From Aidingimonas lacisalsi (GTDB taxonomy: Bacteria > Pseudomonadota > Gammaproteobacteria > Pseudomonadales > Halomonadaceae): a stretch of 64,000 nt of DNA. Shown one piece after another: positions 1 through 10,168 of the stretch. Position 1 is the stretch's first letter; each line of letters begins with the position of its first letter. The stretch covers positions 487,658 through 551,657 of the forward strand of contig NZ_VRYH01000003.1 of assembly GCF_008079445.1 (NCBI RefSeq), given 5' to 3'. The notes beneath the pieces are model-generated. The model ran no database searches. It saw only the letters and a list, made by a program, of their open reading frames with translations, and was not told where the DNA came from. The position numbers and the translations under genes were made by a program.

Positions 1-323
1 ACCAGGTAATCGTAGCGATTGGACGCACCGACCTGGTTGGTATACACCCCGGGCGTATATTGCACGGCTTCCCTGAGCGTGCGGGTGTCGCGCTCATCCA
101 TCTCGTCGCGATCGACGCGCGAGACAGACTGCGGTGTTTCTATGAAGGGGGTCTGAGTCTTGGTCGCTGCCCGTTGTGCAGTCACGGTGACGGTATCCAG
201 TGACTCGGCATCGTCACTCGCTGTTGCCGTGGTCGTCGACGTTTCTTCCTGCGCCCAGGCTGGCGTCAGCATACCGCTCGCCAATAGGGCGACCGCCAAT
301 GAGAGAGGATGTCTTGTCAGCAT
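1..323 (-). CDS. TonB-dependent siderophore receptor, N-terminal part
   Basis: Outer-membrane receptor that would import a ferric siderophore using TonB energy. Only the first 107 codons are inside the window; the gene runs off the left edge. Translation gives a signal peptide (MLTRHPLSLAVALL, cleavage near PAWA-Q), a TonB-box-like stretch (DTVTVTAQ) and the start of the plug domain (TPQSVSRVDRDEM, LREAVQYTPGVYT), the usual opening of FhuA/FoxA/FpvA-type receptors. It lies downstream of the AraC regulator on the same strand and has a Fur-box-like sequence just upstream, so iron repression, possibly with activation by the regulator, is inferred. The substrate cannot be named from this fragment. 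Confidence 0.87.
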   Translation of the reverse strand, partial: MLTRHPLSLAVALLASGMLTPAWAQEETSTTTATASDDAESLDTVTVTAQRAATKTQTPFIETPQSVSRVDRDEMDERDTRTLREAVQYTPGVYTNQVGASNRYDYL

Positions 324-351
324 GAAAAGATCCCTGATTATGAATTTCTCT

Positions 352-370
352 AGTAATGAGAATTATTTCA
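352..370. promoter_or_regulatory. Fur-box-like site upstream of TonB receptor
   Basis: agtaatgagaattatttca matches 12 of 19 positions of the Fur consensus and sits about 30 bases upstream of the receptor start at 323. The iron-related neighbours support it; binding is inferred. Confidence 0.4.
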
Positions 371-444
371 TTTTTTGTCACGAGTCAGGGTATGCATGCT
401 GACAATAATCGTATGATGAGTGACTCGAGACGTATGATACGTTC

Positions 445-1410
445 TTACGACAGGCTGCTAGGCGGCACACCGTAGCGACGCCTGAAAGCCGTGGCGAAGT
501 TGGTGGCATGGCGGTATCCCGCAAAATGGGCAGCTTGCTGTACGTTGAAACCTGCCTGGAGATAGCTCCTGGCGAGTTCGAGCCGGCGGTCGCGAAGATA
601 GCTGAACAGGGATTCGCCATATAGCGTACGGAACTTGCTGCGTAGACTGCTGGGGCTCATCGAGGCGAGCGTTGCCAGGCTTTGCAGCGTGTGTTCCTGG
701 GTCGGTTCATCGCGCAGCAGGTTGCGCACGAGTTCCAGTCGCTGTCGTTCCTGGGGCAGCAGCGCGTGTTGCCGTTTCTCCGATACCGACGCTAAAGGAA
801 GTCCATGAGCGATCAATTGTAATGCCAGCCCTTCGAGCAGCAGTTGGCGTTGCATGCCTTGCCAGGCGTGACTGAAACCATGATCCAACGATGGCAGGAG
901 ATACCCTGGTAAGTGCCAGGTGTGCAGTTGGAAGTCGGCGTCCTCGAACCATCGTCTCAGTGCCGCATCGTTGTCGGCGTGCTCGCGAAGGGCGTCGGTG
1001 CTCAACGAAAGGTTCAATGTCCTGAGATGCTGTCCGGGCGGTTGGGATGCACTCAGTGCCAGGGTATTGCCCAAGCGCGTGCTCATGGCCATGCCCTCGC
1101 TCAGCAATCGCTCTTGCTGACCAAGACGAACGCGAACCTGCCCTTGGAGTATCACGACGATGAATAGCGGGGTTGCCAGCAGCGAGGTCGATTCGTATGG
1201 CTCGAGAACATCGATATCGGATGCTGTCAGGCGGATGCCGGGTCGCAGCAGGAACTCCTCGACGTTTCCCTGAAAGACCGTGGCACGTTGCTCGTCATGG
1301 GGCGTGCAGTTGGAAGTCAGCATCGGAAACCGATACGCAATGCCGTAATGATCGCCGAAGCGACGCAAGTCAAAGGCGGAAAAGCAGTGTCGTGTCGATG
1401 GTTCCGGCAT
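445..1410 (-). CDS. AraC-family transcriptional regulator (siderophore-type)
   Basis: A 321-residue regulator. The last ~100 residues form the double helix-turn-helix of the AraC family: first helix set around LQSLATLASMSPSSLRSKF, second around VQQAAHFAGYRHATNFATAF, ending in RRRYGVPPSSL. The N-terminal ~200 residues are a poorly conserved ligand or sensor domain. The layout (regulator between a TonB receptor and a divergent siderophore-type exporter) resembles PchR/AlcR regulators that sense a siderophore and activate its receptor and transport genes. That role is inferred from context. The ATG at 1410 has only a weak ribosome binding site. Confidence 0.88.
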   Translation of the reverse strand: MPEPSTRHCFSAFDLRRFGDHYGIAYRFPMLTSNCTPHDEQRATVFQGNVEEFLLRPGIRLTASDIDVLEPYESTSLLATPLFIVVILQGQVRVRLGQQERLLSEGMAMSTRLGNTLALSASQPPGQHLRTLNLSLSTDALREHADNDAALRRWFEDADFQLHTWHLPGYLLPSLDHGFSHAWQGMQRQLLLEGLALQLIAHGLPLASVSEKRQHALLPQERQRLELVRNLLRDEPTQEHTLQSLATLASMSPSSLRSKFRTLYGESLFSYLRDRRLELARSYLQAGFNVQQAAHFAGYRHATNFATAFRRRYGVPPSSLS

Positions 1411-1518
1411 GGCAGCGTGTCTCTAGGTATCGGGGTAACTAGATGCAGTCATCATTCCTGAGTGTGTTGAACGGCCATCCTTGCTGCCCGTCGAGCAGGC
1501 CGACTGTCGTCTTCAAAT

Positions 1519-1537
1519 AAGAAATAGAATCATTATT
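1519..1537. promoter_or_regulatory. Fur-box-like site upstream of ABC exporter
   Basis: The half-site aatcattatt (1528-1537) matches the Fur consensus in 9 of 10 positions and the whole 19-mer in 13. It lies about 70 bases before the exporter start at 1604, inside the divergent promoter region with the AraC gene. Confidence 0.42.
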
Positions 1538-1603
1538 GACTTTAACGGGTCATGCGTCACAATACAATGCAATGCACCATTTGTGGGTCGACAAGGATCG
1601 TTC

Positions 1604-3262
1604 ATGGAACTGCTGCGTGTCGTCTTTCGATACTATCGCTGGCCTTTTCTCGCCGTCATGCTGCTCAGCCTGGCTAGCGCCGGCCTGAGCATCGGGGTGA
1701 TTGCATTCATCAATCAACGGCTGATCGACCTGCAGGGAACGCCAGGCGTGGTACTGGCGCAGTTTCTCGGCCTCATTCTGCTGCTGTTGTTGATATCGCT
1801 AGGGTCGCAACTGGCACTGACCACGTTAGGTCACCATTTCGTCTACCAACTGCGCGGCAAACTGATCAAATGCATCCTGGACACCGATATCGAACGTCTC
1901 GAACAGGTGGGGAGTGCCCGGTTACTGGCCAGCCTCTCCAGTGATATTCGCTATATCACCGTAGCGTTCGTGCGTTTGCCGGAATTGGTGCAGGGTATCA
2001 TTCTGACGCTGGGGGCCGTCCTTTATCTCGGCTGGTTGTCGCCCAGCATGTTGATGGTGATGATGGTCTGGGTAGCAGTCACTGTTCTGGTGGGATGGGT
2101 GCTGGTATCGCGAGTCTATCGCTACATGAGTCGGTTGCGTGAGACCGAGGACCAGCTCTACAAGGATTATCAGTCGGTCATCGAGGGACGCAAAGAGCTG
2201 GCTCTCAATCGTGATCGTGCCAGGTGGTTCTACGATGAGGTGTTCGAGCACGATTCCCTGGCTTATCGTCATCACATCATTCGTTCCGATACCTTCCATC
2301 TCAGCGCCGTCAACTGGTCCAACATCATGATGCTGGCAGCCATCGGCGTGGTGTTTTTCCTGGCCCAGGGATTGGGGTGGGCCACGACCGGTGTGGCAGC
2401 GACCTATTCGCTGACGCTATTGTTCCTGAGGACACCCTTGATTCAGGCAGTGGGGGCATTGCCAACCTTGCTCAATGCCCAGGTCGCTTATGACAAGCTC
2501 AAGACGCTGGCACTGGCCGACTATCAGGAAGGGTTTGCACATCATGGCAACCTGGATGGATGGCAGACCATCGAGTTTCGAGGCGTGACCTTCCAGTATG
2601 CGGCAGGGGAAGCCGCGCAAGGCTTTCAGATCGGGCCTATCGATCTGACGCTGCAGCGTGGCGATCTGGTGTTTCTGATTGGCGGCAACGGTAGCGGGAA
2701 GTCAACCTTCGCTCGCTTGTTGACCGGTCTTTACCAGCCGCACAGTGGCGAGATTCTTGTCGATGGTCGGCCAGTGGCCAGTCAGGACTGGCAGGCCTAT
2801 CGTCAGATGTTTTCAGCGGTGTTTACCGATTTCCACCTCTTTGACCGTCTGCTTGGCCCTGATGGTGAGCCACCCGATCCATCGTTGGTCGAGGCCTGGC
2901 TGGCCAGACTCGGTATGCATGACAAGCTGCATTTCGAGGGGCCGCGTGTCACCAACCCTCAACTCTCTCAAGGGCAAAGCAAGCGGTTGGCCATGCTGCT
3001 GGCCATCGCCGAACGACGTGACATCCTGCTGCTTGACGAATGGGCCGCCGACCAGGATCCACAATTTCGTCGAACATTCTACCGCGAGTTGTTGACCCAT
3101 TTACGCGACATGGGGAAAACGGTGGTCGCGATCAGCCACGATGATCACTACTTTCAGCATGCCGATCGTTTGCTGGAGATGCGTGATGGCGGCCTTGTCG
3201 AGCTAACCGGCGAACAGCGCGAGCTCGCCAGCCGCGATGCCATTGCCAGAATCGATGAATGA
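1604..3262 (+). CDS. Cyclic-peptide/siderophore export ABC transporter (PvdE/SyrD type)
   Basis: A 552-residue fused permease-ATPase of the inner membrane. Residues ~1-310 hold about six membrane segments; the ATPase follows with Walker [10 protein letters not shown] (~residue 360), signature LSQGQSKRL (~452; the Q in place of G is usual in the PvdE/SyrD/YojI group) and Walker [15 protein letters not shown] (~474). The open frame extends upstream to 1481, but the ATG at 1604 follows aaggat and starts with a normal first membrane helix, so it is preferred. Being next to an AraC regulator and TonB receptors, export of a siderophore or its precursor is the likely job. No peptide-synthetase or siderophore biosynthesis gene is in the window. 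Confidence 0.88.
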   Translation: MELLRVVFRYYRWPFLAVMLLSLASAGLSIGVIAFINQRLIDLQGTPGVVLAQFLGLILLLLLISLGSQLALTTLGHHFVYQLRGKLIKCILDTDIERLEQVGSARLLASLSSDIRYITVAFVRLPELVQGIILTLGAVLYLGWLSPSMLMVMMVWVAVTVLVGWVLVSRVYRYMSRLRETEDQLYKDYQSVIEGRKELALNRDRARWFYDEVFEHDSLAYRHHIIRSDTFHLSAVNWSNIMMLAAIGVVFFLAQGLGWATTGVAATYSLTLLFLRTPLIQAVGALPTLLNAQVAYDKLKTLALADYQEGFAHHGNLDGWQTIEFRGVTFQYAAGEAAQGFQIGPIDLTLQRGDLVFLIGGNGSGKSTFARLLTGLYQPHSGEILVDGRPVASQDWQAYRQMFSAVFTDFHLFDRLLGPDGEPPDPSLVEAWLARLGMHDKLHFEGPRVTNPQLSQGQSKRLAMLLAIAERRDILLLDEWAADQDPQFRRTFYRELLTHLRDMGKTVVAISHDDHYFQHADRLLEMRDGGLVELTGEQRELASRDAIARIDE

Positions 3263-3621
3263 CGGCGTTGCAAGGGGGCTGATGCCCTTTTCCCTCCCTC
3301 CATAGTGGGTACTGCCGATCAGGCATGATTCGGGCATACCCGATCCAGAATGTTTCCTGGCGTTTCAGTCAGGAGAGCCAACAGCACCAATACCTGAATG
3401 CTGCATACGTATCGACGGCAAAGGGGCCCACGCAGGCGATATGAGGTTTGACAAATCGGCATGCATATGAGGCGGCAGGGGAACCCAACTGCGCTCGTTG
3501 AAGAGATGCAATACCTGCGCTTCGGGGTGAAAAGCGAAGGCGGCGTGTCGCTCGTCGGGTGGATATGCTTTCCGTTCGAGAGGGTTGCTTGGTAACACGT
3601 CAGGAACGTCGTCCTATCCAC
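3263..3621. other. Intergenic stretch without a recognised gene
   Basis: Between the exporter stop and the iutA-like terminator I recognise nothing. A 77-codon minus-strand frame (3365-3598, containing HAAFAFHPEAQVLHLFNERS) reads somewhat like protein and could be a degraded gene end, but it has no convincing start or family. Confidence 0.25.
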
Positions 3622-3647
3622 TAAAAAGCCCCGCAACAGTGCGGGGC
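3622..3647 (-). terminator. Rho-independent terminator of the iutA-like gene
   Basis: Perfect 8-bp stem gccccgca/tgcggggc (3628-3635 and 3640-3647) with a 4-base loop. On the minus strand it is followed by five T. It lies 24 bases past the receptor stop. Confidence 0.85.
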
Positions 3648-3671
3648 GAAAGCGAGCATCGGGGCGATGAA

Positions 3672-5819
3672 TCAGTAGGACATGGACCAACTGAGAGTGT
3701 ACGTTCGGCCACGCCCCTGGTAGTCATAGAGATATTCGGGGCCGTAGTAGGGGGAGTAAAGCGAGGCGGCACGTTGGCCCCAAGTCGTTGAATAACTTTC
3801 GTCAAGTAGGTTCTGGACACCCAAACTGACTTTGCCGACGTCGGTCTGCTGGCTCAATGACAAGTCGAGAGTGGTGTGGCTATCGATACGACCACCTTCG
3901 TCATCCTCCAGATCGAACTCATGATTGGCTTGAAGACGTGCGGATCGGTCGAGGTCCGACCACCCGACGAAGGCGGTGGCACTGGATGGTGATGAGGTAT
4001 CGACACCACGCTTTTCCCAATCGCCACTGTCGTCTTTCTGCTCGGAACGTACCAAATGGAGCGTACCCCCTGCTTCGAAACCATTGTCGAAGTAACGGGT
4101 TACTTTGCTCTCGAGACCGTAGTCTCGCTTTTGTTCATCGACGACATTAACGCTCAAGCCGTCAGGATTGTATTCCAGTGACTCATCGGACCAGGCGTAA
4201 TAGGCAGCGGTTTGTGCCTGCCAATGAGTGCCTTGATATCGCCAGCCAAGTTCGATTTGGTTGGTCTCGATGGCAGAGAGTGGATTCTCAGCAACGTTGA
4301 ATCCTGCATCCTGGCCATAATATTTTGCGGGATCGGGAAGCTCGAAGCCCTGACTGAACTGAATCCAACTCTGTTGTCCATTCTGAAAGTCATAGAGTGC
4401 TTGGGTGTTAAAAAGCGTGGCGTCGTAGTTGTTTTCGCCACCCGGGATGCCCTGAAAATCATCGATTTCCACATCCATATATTGGTGGCGTATACCGCCG
4501 CTGAGCTTCAAGGCATCCGTTGCTTGCCAGTCACCCTGCACATAACCGGCATAGGTATCGATCTGGTAGCCGGGATAGCGCGGGGAAATGCCAGCATTAC
4601 GTTGGATCAAACCTCCACTGGCATCGGTGAGCGCAGTATCGAAATACATCTGGGAAGCGTCGAAAGACTCTCGGTCCAGATCCATACCGTAGGTCAGGCT
4701 GACATCCTGCCCAGGCTGGGCATCGAACAAGGCTTTGATGCCTGTCAGGTCGGTATTCTGCTTGGAGGCAGAGAAAGCATATTGATTGACTGGCTCATCG
4801 ACATCCCACGAACCATCGCCATCCAGGTCGTCATAGTCTGAGACATACGGGAATGGATGAAAGCTGGCTTCTTCCTCTCGATGGTAGGCCTGTAAGTAAA
4901 AATTCTGATTGAGGAAATCGGCATTGTGATATTGCAGGTTGACCATCTTGCGGTCGGTTTCGGGCTCGCGATCGGCACTGAAGCCATCGCGAATTTCCGC
5001 ATCGTTCAGGTTGGCGGGATCGGCATCCAGGTTAGGAAAATACACGCTGTGATCCCCTTCGTAACCTGAACGGTAAAGCTGGGCAGCTAGCTCCAGTGTC
5101 TGATTGGTATCCAGGTTGAGAGTCAAGCTGCCGAAGATATCGATACTGCGATTATCCTGCAGATCGGTTTGCGAGATGTCAGGAAAAATTTCATCGCCGT
5201 TGCCATCGTATTGGCGGCCATTGTCCTGATAGGCGACGCCGATTCGACCCTGAATGTGTTCGTTGCCGCCACTGGCGGATTGCGCCACTCGGTAGTCTCG
5301 GTCGTCACTGTTGTTGAAACCGGTCGTGACGCCGGCTTCACTTTCCCAGTGTGGCCCACCAGATTCGCCTCTCTTGGTGATGATGTTGATGATGCCACCG
5401 GTGGCGCCGCCGCCGTAGAGGCTGCTGGCACCGGACAGGACTTCGATTCGCTCGATATTGAAGGGGTCGATGGAATCGAATTGACGGGATAATCCCCGTG
5501 AACTGTTCATCGAGATGCCATCGATCAGAACCTGTACGCTACGCCCGCGCATGTTCTGTCCATAATTGGTCCGACCTTGCGGCGCGAAATCCAGCCCTGG
5601 CACCAGCTTGCCTAACGCCGTCTTGAGGTCGGCCCCCGTTTCGAGCTGCTGTTGTAGCTCTGCTTCCTCGACGACCTGAACGGCACTGGGTACCTGATCG
5701 ATCTGGGTAGGGGTACGGGAGCCAACCACCACCATGGTATCCTGATTTTCCTGGGCGTATAGGCCGGTTGCCATCGACCCGGCGGTTACCACCAGGCCGA
5801 GTGTCAGCGGTTTTTTCAT
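3672..5819 (-). CDS. iutA: TonB-dependent ferric aerobactin receptor, IutA-like
   Basis: A 715-residue outer-membrane receptor. It has a signal peptide (MKKPLTLGLVVTAGSMATGL, cleaved near YAQ), TonB box DTMVVVGS, a plug with DLKTALGKLVPGLDF, RTNYGQNMRGR, VLIDGISMNSSR, DPFNIERIEVLSGASSLYGG and TGGIINIITK, and a 22-strand-type barrel ending in ESYSTTWGQRA, GPEYLYDYQGRGR and a C-terminal aromatic residue. From memory these match E. coli aerobactin receptor IutA closely, including the conserved C-terminal block; no alignment was run. The open frame extends to 6128, but the ATG at 5819 begins a proper signal peptide. No iucABCD genes are nearby, so the receptor may scavenge foreign aerobactin-type hydroxamates or work with genes elsewhere. 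Confidence 0.87.
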   Translation of the reverse strand: MKKPLTLGLVVTAGSMATGLYAQENQDTMVVVGSRTPTQIDQVPSAVQVVEEAELQQQLETGADLKTALGKLVPGLDFAPQGRTNYGQNMRGRSVQVLIDGISMNSSRGLSRQFDSIDPFNIERIEVLSGASSLYGGGATGGIINIITKRGESGGPHWESEAGVTTGFNNSDDRDYRVAQSASGGNEHIQGRIGVAYQDNGRQYDGNGDEIFPDISQTDLQDNRSIDIFGSLTLNLDTNQTLELAAQLYRSGYEGDHSVYFPNLDADPANLNDAEIRDGFSADREPETDRKMVNLQYHNADFLNQNFYLQAYHREEEASFHPFPYVSDYDDLDGDGSWDVDEPVNQYAFSASKQNTDLTGIKALFDAQPGQDVSLTYGMDLDRESFDASQMYFDTALTDASGGLIQRNAGISPRYPGYQIDTYAGYVQGDWQATDALKLSGGIRHQYMDVEIDDFQGIPGGENNYDATLFNTQALYDFQNGQQSWIQFSQGFELPDPAKYYGQDAGFNVAENPLSAIETNQIELGWRYQGTHWQAQTAAYYAWSDESLEYNPDGLSVNVVDEQKRDYGLESKVTRYFDNGFEAGGTLHLVRSEQKDDSGDWEKRGVDTSSPSSATAFVGWSDLDRSARLQANHEFDLEDDEGGRIDSHTTLDLSLSQQTDVGKVSLGVQNLLDESYSTTWGQRAASLYSPYYGPEYLYDYQGRGRTYTLSWSMSY

Positions 5820-5892
5820 TGCGGTTTCCCTTGCTGAGGATGCTTGGTATTGGAATGCGCGGCTCAGGGTAGTGAAGATGACAATTAAACTC

Positions 5893-5918
5893 AATAAGAG
5901 TAATTTGCATTTATTGCA
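5893..5918. promoter_or_regulatory. Possible regulatory site upstream of iutA-like gene
   Basis: An AT-rich segment with a weak Fur-like 19-mer (5893-5911, about 10 of 19 matches) overlapping the inverted repeat ttgca-ttta-ttgcaa (5904-5918). It lies in the divergent gap between the receptor (start 5819) and the hydroxylase (start 5970). Confidence 0.27.
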
Positions 5919-5969
5919 ACAGACTGCCGTTCGCCTCGGTCGGCATGTGGTCATGGAGAAGGAGTCGAA

Positions 5970-7136
5970 ATGCGCGTCGATGTCGCTGTGATCGGGGCCG
6001 GACCTGTCGGGCTCTGCTTTACCCGGGCGCTGGCAAGTGCCGGGCTGTCGGTGGCGTTGGTCGACAAGCAGCCGTTGGTAGCGCTGCGTGATCCGACACC
6101 GGATGGGCGCGAGATCGCGCTGAACCATGCGTCGCAGGCGGTTCTGAAACGGCTCGATATCTGGTCGCGTATCCCCGCCGACGAGGTGTCTCCCTTGCGT
6201 GATGCACGCATCTTCAACGGCGGCTCGCCGTTTGCCATGACGATATCGACTGGCCAGGGGGAGGCGCGTACGCCCTTGGGCATGCTGGTGCCCAATTTCC
6301 GGCTACGCCAGGCGGCGTTCGATGCCGTGGCGGAATGCGACGGCGTGTCCTGGCATGAAGCGGCGTTGCAGCGTATCGATAGCGATTCCCGACATGCCCG
6401 GTTATGGCTCGATGACGGCACCCGGCTCGAGGCCAAGCTGGCCGTGGCTGCCGATAGCCGTTTTTCGGAAGCGCGGCGACAGATGGGCATCGGCGCCGAG
6501 ATGTGTGATAACGGCCGTAGCATGCTGGTGTGCCGCATGCGACACGATAAAGCCCATGACCAATCGGCCTGGGAGTGGTTCGATCACGGCCAGACGTTGG
6601 CGCTGTTGCCACTGGAGGCGCATGAATCCTCGGTGGTCGTGACGCTACCCAAGCGTGAGATGGAACTGCTGACGGCCCTGGATGACGATACCTTTGCGGC
6701 CAATATCGCAGCGCGTTTCGACTACCGTCTTGGCGACATGCGAAAGCAGGGCGAGCCTGCCGTCTACCCGCTCGTGAGTACCTATGCGCATCGTTTCGTG
6801 GCACGCCGATTCGCTCTGGTCGGCGATGCCGCCGTCGGCATGCATCCCGTGACGGCGCACGGTTTCAACCTCGGCCTTCAGGGGCAGCAAGAACTGGCCA
6901 GGCGTGTTATCGTCGCCCACCGTCAGGCACAAGATGTTGGGGGTCCGGCCGTTCTGGTACCCTATGAACGCCATCACCGCCTGGCAACCGGCCCGCTCTA
7001 TGTGGCCACTCAGGCGATCGTGTCGCTATATACCGACGATCGCCCACCGGCCCGCCTGTTGCGTCATGCCGGACTCCGTCTGGCCGAACGCGCAGCTCCG
7101 TTGAAGATGGCGATTGCCCATCACTTGACCCGCTAA
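5970..7136 (+). CDS. FAD-dependent ubiquinone-type hydroxylase (UbiH/UbiF/VisC/COQ6 family, UbiM-like)
   Basis: A 388-residue flavoprotein monooxygenase. It has the N-terminal dinucleotide-binding motif GAGPVGL (residues ~9-15), a central DG-like region, and the C-terminal FAD motif GDAAVGMHPVTAHGFNLGLQ (~285-305) typical of enzymes that hydroxylate the ubiquinone ring. Family and FAD use are clear. Assignment to UbiM (a broad 5-demethoxyubiquinol hydroxylase subfamily) is a guess; it could also act on another aromatic substrate. The ATG at 5970 has a good site, aaggag. Not obviously in an operon with the iron genes or with nrdH. Confidence 0.82.
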   Translation: MRVDVAVIGAGPVGLCFTRALASAGLSVALVDKQPLVALRDPTPDGREIALNHASQAVLKRLDIWSRIPADEVSPLRDARIFNGGSPFAMTISTGQGEARTPLGMLVPNFRLRQAAFDAVAECDGVSWHEAALQRIDSDSRHARLWLDDGTRLEAKLAVAADSRFSEARRQMGIGAEMCDNGRSMLVCRMRHDKAHDQSAWEWFDHGQTLALLPLEAHESSVVVTLPKREMELLTALDDDTFAANIAARFDYRLGDMRKQGEPAVYPLVSTYAHRFVARRFALVGDAAVGMHPVTAHGFNLGLQGQQELARRVIVAHRQAQDVGGPAVLVPYERHHRLATGPLYVATQAIVSLYTDDRPPARLLRHAGLRLAERAAPLKMAIAHHLTR

Positions 7137-7226
7137 AAAACCGCCTATCACCTGACTCCGAACGTTGACTGGTCGCCGATCACAATTCGCTACAATAACC
7201 AGATATTGATTTTTTCTCGGCGTGTT

Positions 7227-7242
7227 CTACCATATGTGGTGT
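7227..7242. promoter_or_regulatory. Candidate NrdR box upstream of nrdH
   Basis: ctaccatatgtggtgt matches about 11 of 16 positions of the NrdR-box consensus (acaCtATATATAGtgt) and lies 68 bases before the nrdH start. A second box at the usual helical spacing was not evident. Confidence 0.32.
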
Positions 7243-7309
7243 GCCGTTCATGGACGGTGTCCGCAAACCATCACGCTGCCGTGCGTCGTCAACAGAGGGA
7301 GTCGTAATC

Positions 7310-7534
7310 ATGACGATCAAGATTTACAGCAAGCCCGCTTGCGTCCAGTGCAATGCCACCTACCGTGCCCTGGAAAAGCAGGGGCTCGATTACACCGTCA
7401 TCGATCTTACCGAAGACCCCACGGCGCTCGAGACCGTTCAAGACATGGGATACCGCCAGTTACCCGTCGTTGTCGCAGGGGAAGACCACTGGTCAGGCTT
7501 CCGTCCGGACAGGATTCAGGCTCTGGTGGCATGA
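7310..7534 (+). CDS. nrdH: Glutaredoxin-like protein NrdH
   Basis: A 74-residue thioredoxin-fold electron donor for the class Ib ribonucleotide reductase. The redox motif CVQC occupies residues ~11-14 after [10 protein letters not shown], and the C-terminal part has the NrdH-type YRQLPVVV and [10 protein letters not shown]. The frame is open from 7241, but the ATG at 7310 after agaggga gives the standard NrdH length. First gene of the nrdHIEF operon; its stop overlaps the nrdI start by four bases (ATGA). Confidence 0.94.
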   Translation: MTIKIYSKPACVQCNATYRALEKQGLDYTVIDLTEDPTALETVQDMGYRQLPVVVAGEDHWSGFRPDRIQALVA

Positions 7535-7974
7535 GTCAGACCGCAGCGCTCGATACGGAGCCTGCAACACGGGGGGAGTTGGTCTATTTCTCGACACGTT
7601 CCGGCAATACGCACCGTTTCGTGGAAAAGCTGGGGCTGCCGGCTCAACGCATTCCACTGAATCGCGATGACCCGTTCTTGCGTGTCGATTCCCCCTACAT
7701 ATTGATCACCCCGACCTATGGCAATGGCCATCTCAAAGGGGCGGTTCCGGGGCAGGTCATCCGTTTTCTCAATGACGAGCATAACCGCGGACTGATCCGT
7801 GGAGTGGTCGCCGCTGGTAACACCAACTTCGGTGCGGCCTTCTGCCTGGCGGGCCGGATCATCGCTGAAAAGTGCCAGGTACCACTGCTCTATCGGTTCG
7901 AGCTGCTTGGTACCCCAGATGATGTCACCGAGGTTCGCAAGGGAGTCGAGGAATTTTGGAAACGTCAAGCATAG
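7531..7974 (+). CDS. nrdI: Flavodoxin-like protein NrdI
   Basis: A 147-residue flavodoxin-like protein that helps form the dimanganese-tyrosyl cofactor of NrdF. The FMN-binding signature [13 protein letters not shown] is at residues ~19-31, followed by ITPTYGNG and the family block [17 protein letters not shown]. Overlaps nrdH by four bases; its 3' end overlaps nrdE by 19 bases, so translation is coupled along the operon. Confidence 0.94.
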   Translation: MSQTAALDTEPATRGELVYFSTRSGNTHRFVEKLGLPAQRIPLNRDDPFLRVDSPYILITPTYGNGHLKGAVPGQVIRFLNDEHNRGLIRGVVAAGNTNFGAAFCLAGRIIAEKCQVPLLYRFELLGTPDDVTEVRKGVEEFWKRQA

Positions 7975-10124
7975 TTACCCCACAGCGACATGCTGGAGAG
8001 ACGTCGGAAGCGCGGGCGCTGGATTATCACGCGCTCAACGCCATGCTCAACCTGTACGGTCCGGAAGGCGAGTTGCAACTCGACAAGGACCGCGAGGCAG
8101 CGCGTCAATATTTCCTGCAGCATGTCAATCAAAACACGGTGTTCTTCCATTCGCTGGAAGAAAAACTCGATTACCTGGTCGAAGAAGGCTACTACGAGGC
8201 GGATGTCCTCGCTCAGTATGACGGTGCCTTCATCAAGTCGCTGTTCGAGCAGGCGTATGCCTACAAGTTCCGCTTTCCGAGTTTCCTGGGCGCGTTCAAG
8301 TACTACACCAGCTACACGCTGAAGACCTTCGACGGCAAGCGCTATCTCGAACGCTATGAAGACCGTGTGTGCATGGTCGCGCTCAACCTGGCGCGTGGTG
8401 ACGAAACCCTGGCTCGCTCGCTGGTCGACGAGGTCATCAGCGGCCGCTTTCAGCCGGCCACGCCGACATTCCTCAACTGCGGCAAGCGTCAGCGCGGGGA
8501 ACTGGTCTCGTGCTTTTTGCTGCGTATCGAGGACAACATGGAGTCCATCGGCCGCTCCATCAATTCGGCACTGCAGCTCTCCAAGCGCGGCGGCGGGGTG
8601 GCCTTTCTGCTCAGCAACGTGCGTGAATCCGGCGCGCCGATCAAGCATATCGAGAACCAGTCCTCGGGTATCGTGCCGATCATGAAGATGCTCGAAGATG
8701 CGTTTTCCTATGCCAACCAACTGGGCGCGCGTCAGGGAGCCGGGGCGGTCTACTTGAACGCTCACCATCCCGATATCCTGCGTTTTCTCGATACCAAACG
8801 CGAGAACGCCGACGAGAAGGTTCGCATCAAGACGTTGTCACTGGGCGTGACGATTCCCGACATCACCTTCGAACTGGCCAAGCAGAACGAGGACATGTAC
8901 CTGTTCTCGCCCTATGATGTCGAGCGTGTCTATGGCGTCCCGTTCGGGGATATCAGCGTCACCGAGAAGTACGATGAGATGGTCGCCGACCGGCGGATTC
9001 GCAAGGACAAGATCAACGCCCGCGAATTCTTCCAGACGATCGCCGAACTGCAGTTCGAGTCCGGCTACCCGTACATCATGTTCGAGGATACGGTGAATCG
9101 GGCCAACCCGATCGCCGGCCGGATCAACATGAGCAACCTCTGCTCCGAGATCCTGCAGGTCAATACGCCGACCGAGTACGACGACGACCTTGGCTATCGC
9201 GCGATCGGCCACGACATTTCCTGCAACCTCGGCTCGATGAACATCGCCAAGGTGATGGATGCCGGCGATATCGGCACCAGTGTGGAGATCGCCGTGCGCG
9301 GCCTGACCGCCGTCTCGGAAATGAGCAACCTGAAGTCGGTGCCGTCCATCGCCGAAGGCAACGCGCAATCGCACGCCATCGGGCTGGGGCAGATGAACCT
9401 GCACGGTTTCCTGGCGCGCGAGCGGATCTTCTACGGTTCCGATGAAGGCCTGGACTTCACCAATATCTACTTCTATTGCGTGGCCTATCACGCGATTCGT
9501 GCCTCGAACCGCCTGGCGGCCGAGAAAGGGCAGAGCTTTGCCGGCTTCGCCGAGTCCGACTATGCCAACGGCACCTTCTTCGACAAGTACACCGATCAGG
9601 TGTGGGAGCCGCGTACCGAGAAGGTCCGGGGGCTGTTCGAGAAAGCCGGTATCGCCATTCCCGGTCAAGCGGACTGGCAGGCCCTGAAAGAATCGGTCAT
9701 GGCGTACGGGCTCTACAACCGTAACCTGCAAGCGGTACCGCCGACCGGCTCGATCTCGTACATCAACCACTCCACCTCGAGCATCCATCCGGTGGCGGGC
9801 AAGATCGAGATCCGCAAGGAAGGCAAGCTGGGTCGTGTCTACTATCCGGCGCCGTACCTCAGCGATGACAATATCGAGTACTATCAGGACGCCTACGAAG
9901 TCGGTCCCGAGAAGATCATCGATACCTATGCCGAAGCGACGAAACACGTCGACCAGGGGCTGTCGCTGACGCTGTTCTTCCCGGATTCGGTGACTACCCG
10001 TGACCTCAACCGGGCGCAGATCTACGCCTGGCGCAAGGGCATCAAGACACTCTATTACGTTCGCCTGCGTCAGCCCGCTCTGGAAGGGACCGAGGTCGAA
10101 GGCTGCGTGTCCTGCACTCTATGA
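7956..10124 (+). CDS. nrdE: Class Ib ribonucleotide reductase, alpha subunit NrdE
   Basis: A 722-residue catalytic subunit reducing ribonucleoside diphosphates. Visible marks are [11 protein letters not shown] with an active-site cysteine, the finger-loop SNLCSEI (~residue 393), [13 protein letters not shown], and the C-terminal redox pair in GCVSCTL. It lacks a long ATP-cone N-terminus, as expected for class Ib. No ATG is available at the right place: TTG at 7956 is the likely start, five bases after gagg and inside the nrdI gene. The next ATG (Met-Leu-Asn, ~codon 30) would remove conserved sequence. Confidence 0.95.
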   Translation: METSSIVTPQRHAGETSEARALDYHALNAMLNLYGPEGELQLDKDREAARQYFLQHVNQNTVFFHSLEEKLDYLVEEGYYEADVLAQYDGAFIKSLFEQAYAYKFRFPSFLGAFKYYTSYTLKTFDGKRYLERYEDRVCMVALNLARGDETLARSLVDEVISGRFQPATPTFLNCGKRQRGELVSCFLLRIEDNMESIGRSINSALQLSKRGGGVAFLLSNVRESGAPIKHIENQSSGIVPIMKMLEDAFSYANQLGARQGAGAVYLNAHHPDILRFLDTKRENADEKVRIKTLSLGVTIPDITFELAKQNEDMYLFSPYDVERVYGVPFGDISVTEKYDEMVADRRIRKDKINAREFFQTIAELQFESGYPYIMFEDTVNRANPIAGRINMSNLCSEILQVNTPTEYDDDLGYRAIGHDISCNLGSMNIAKVMDAGDIGTSVEIAVRGLTAVSEMSNLKSVPSIAEGNAQSHAIGLGQMNLHGFLARERIFYGSDEGLDFTNIYFYCVAYHAIRASNRLAAEKGQSFAGFAESDYANGTFFDKYTDQVWEPRTEKVRGLFEKAGIAIPGQADWQALKESVMAYGLYNRNLQAVPPTGSISYINHSTSSIHPVAGKIEIRKEGKLGRVYYPAPYLSDDNIEYYQDAYEVGPEKIIDTYAEATKHVDQGLSLTLFFPDSVTTRDLNRAQIYAWRKGIKTLYYVRLRQPALEGTEVEGCVSCTL

Positions 10125-10168
10125 AGGGCGGCAACCGCCGTTGACGCTCGACATCATCATGTCATAAC

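Noticed and set aside
3319-3690. Minus-strand frames of 123 and 77 codons between the exporter and the iutA-like gene
   Set aside because: The longer one runs through the iutA-like terminator and into its 3' end; the shorter looks mildly protein-like but has no start signal or family, so it is only noted as a possible remnant.
7165-7196. Sigma-70 promoter ttgact...tacaat before nrdH
   Set aside because: The spacer is 20 bases, outside the normal range, so it is not listed as a promoter.
7353-8322. Extra plus-strand frames across nrdH, nrdI and the nrdE start
   Set aside because: Out-of-frame shadows of the nrd genes with arginine/serine-rich composition.
8838-9947. 369-codon minus-strand frame opposite nrdE
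   Set aside because: Mirror of nrdE codon structure in GC-rich DNA; no family resemblance.
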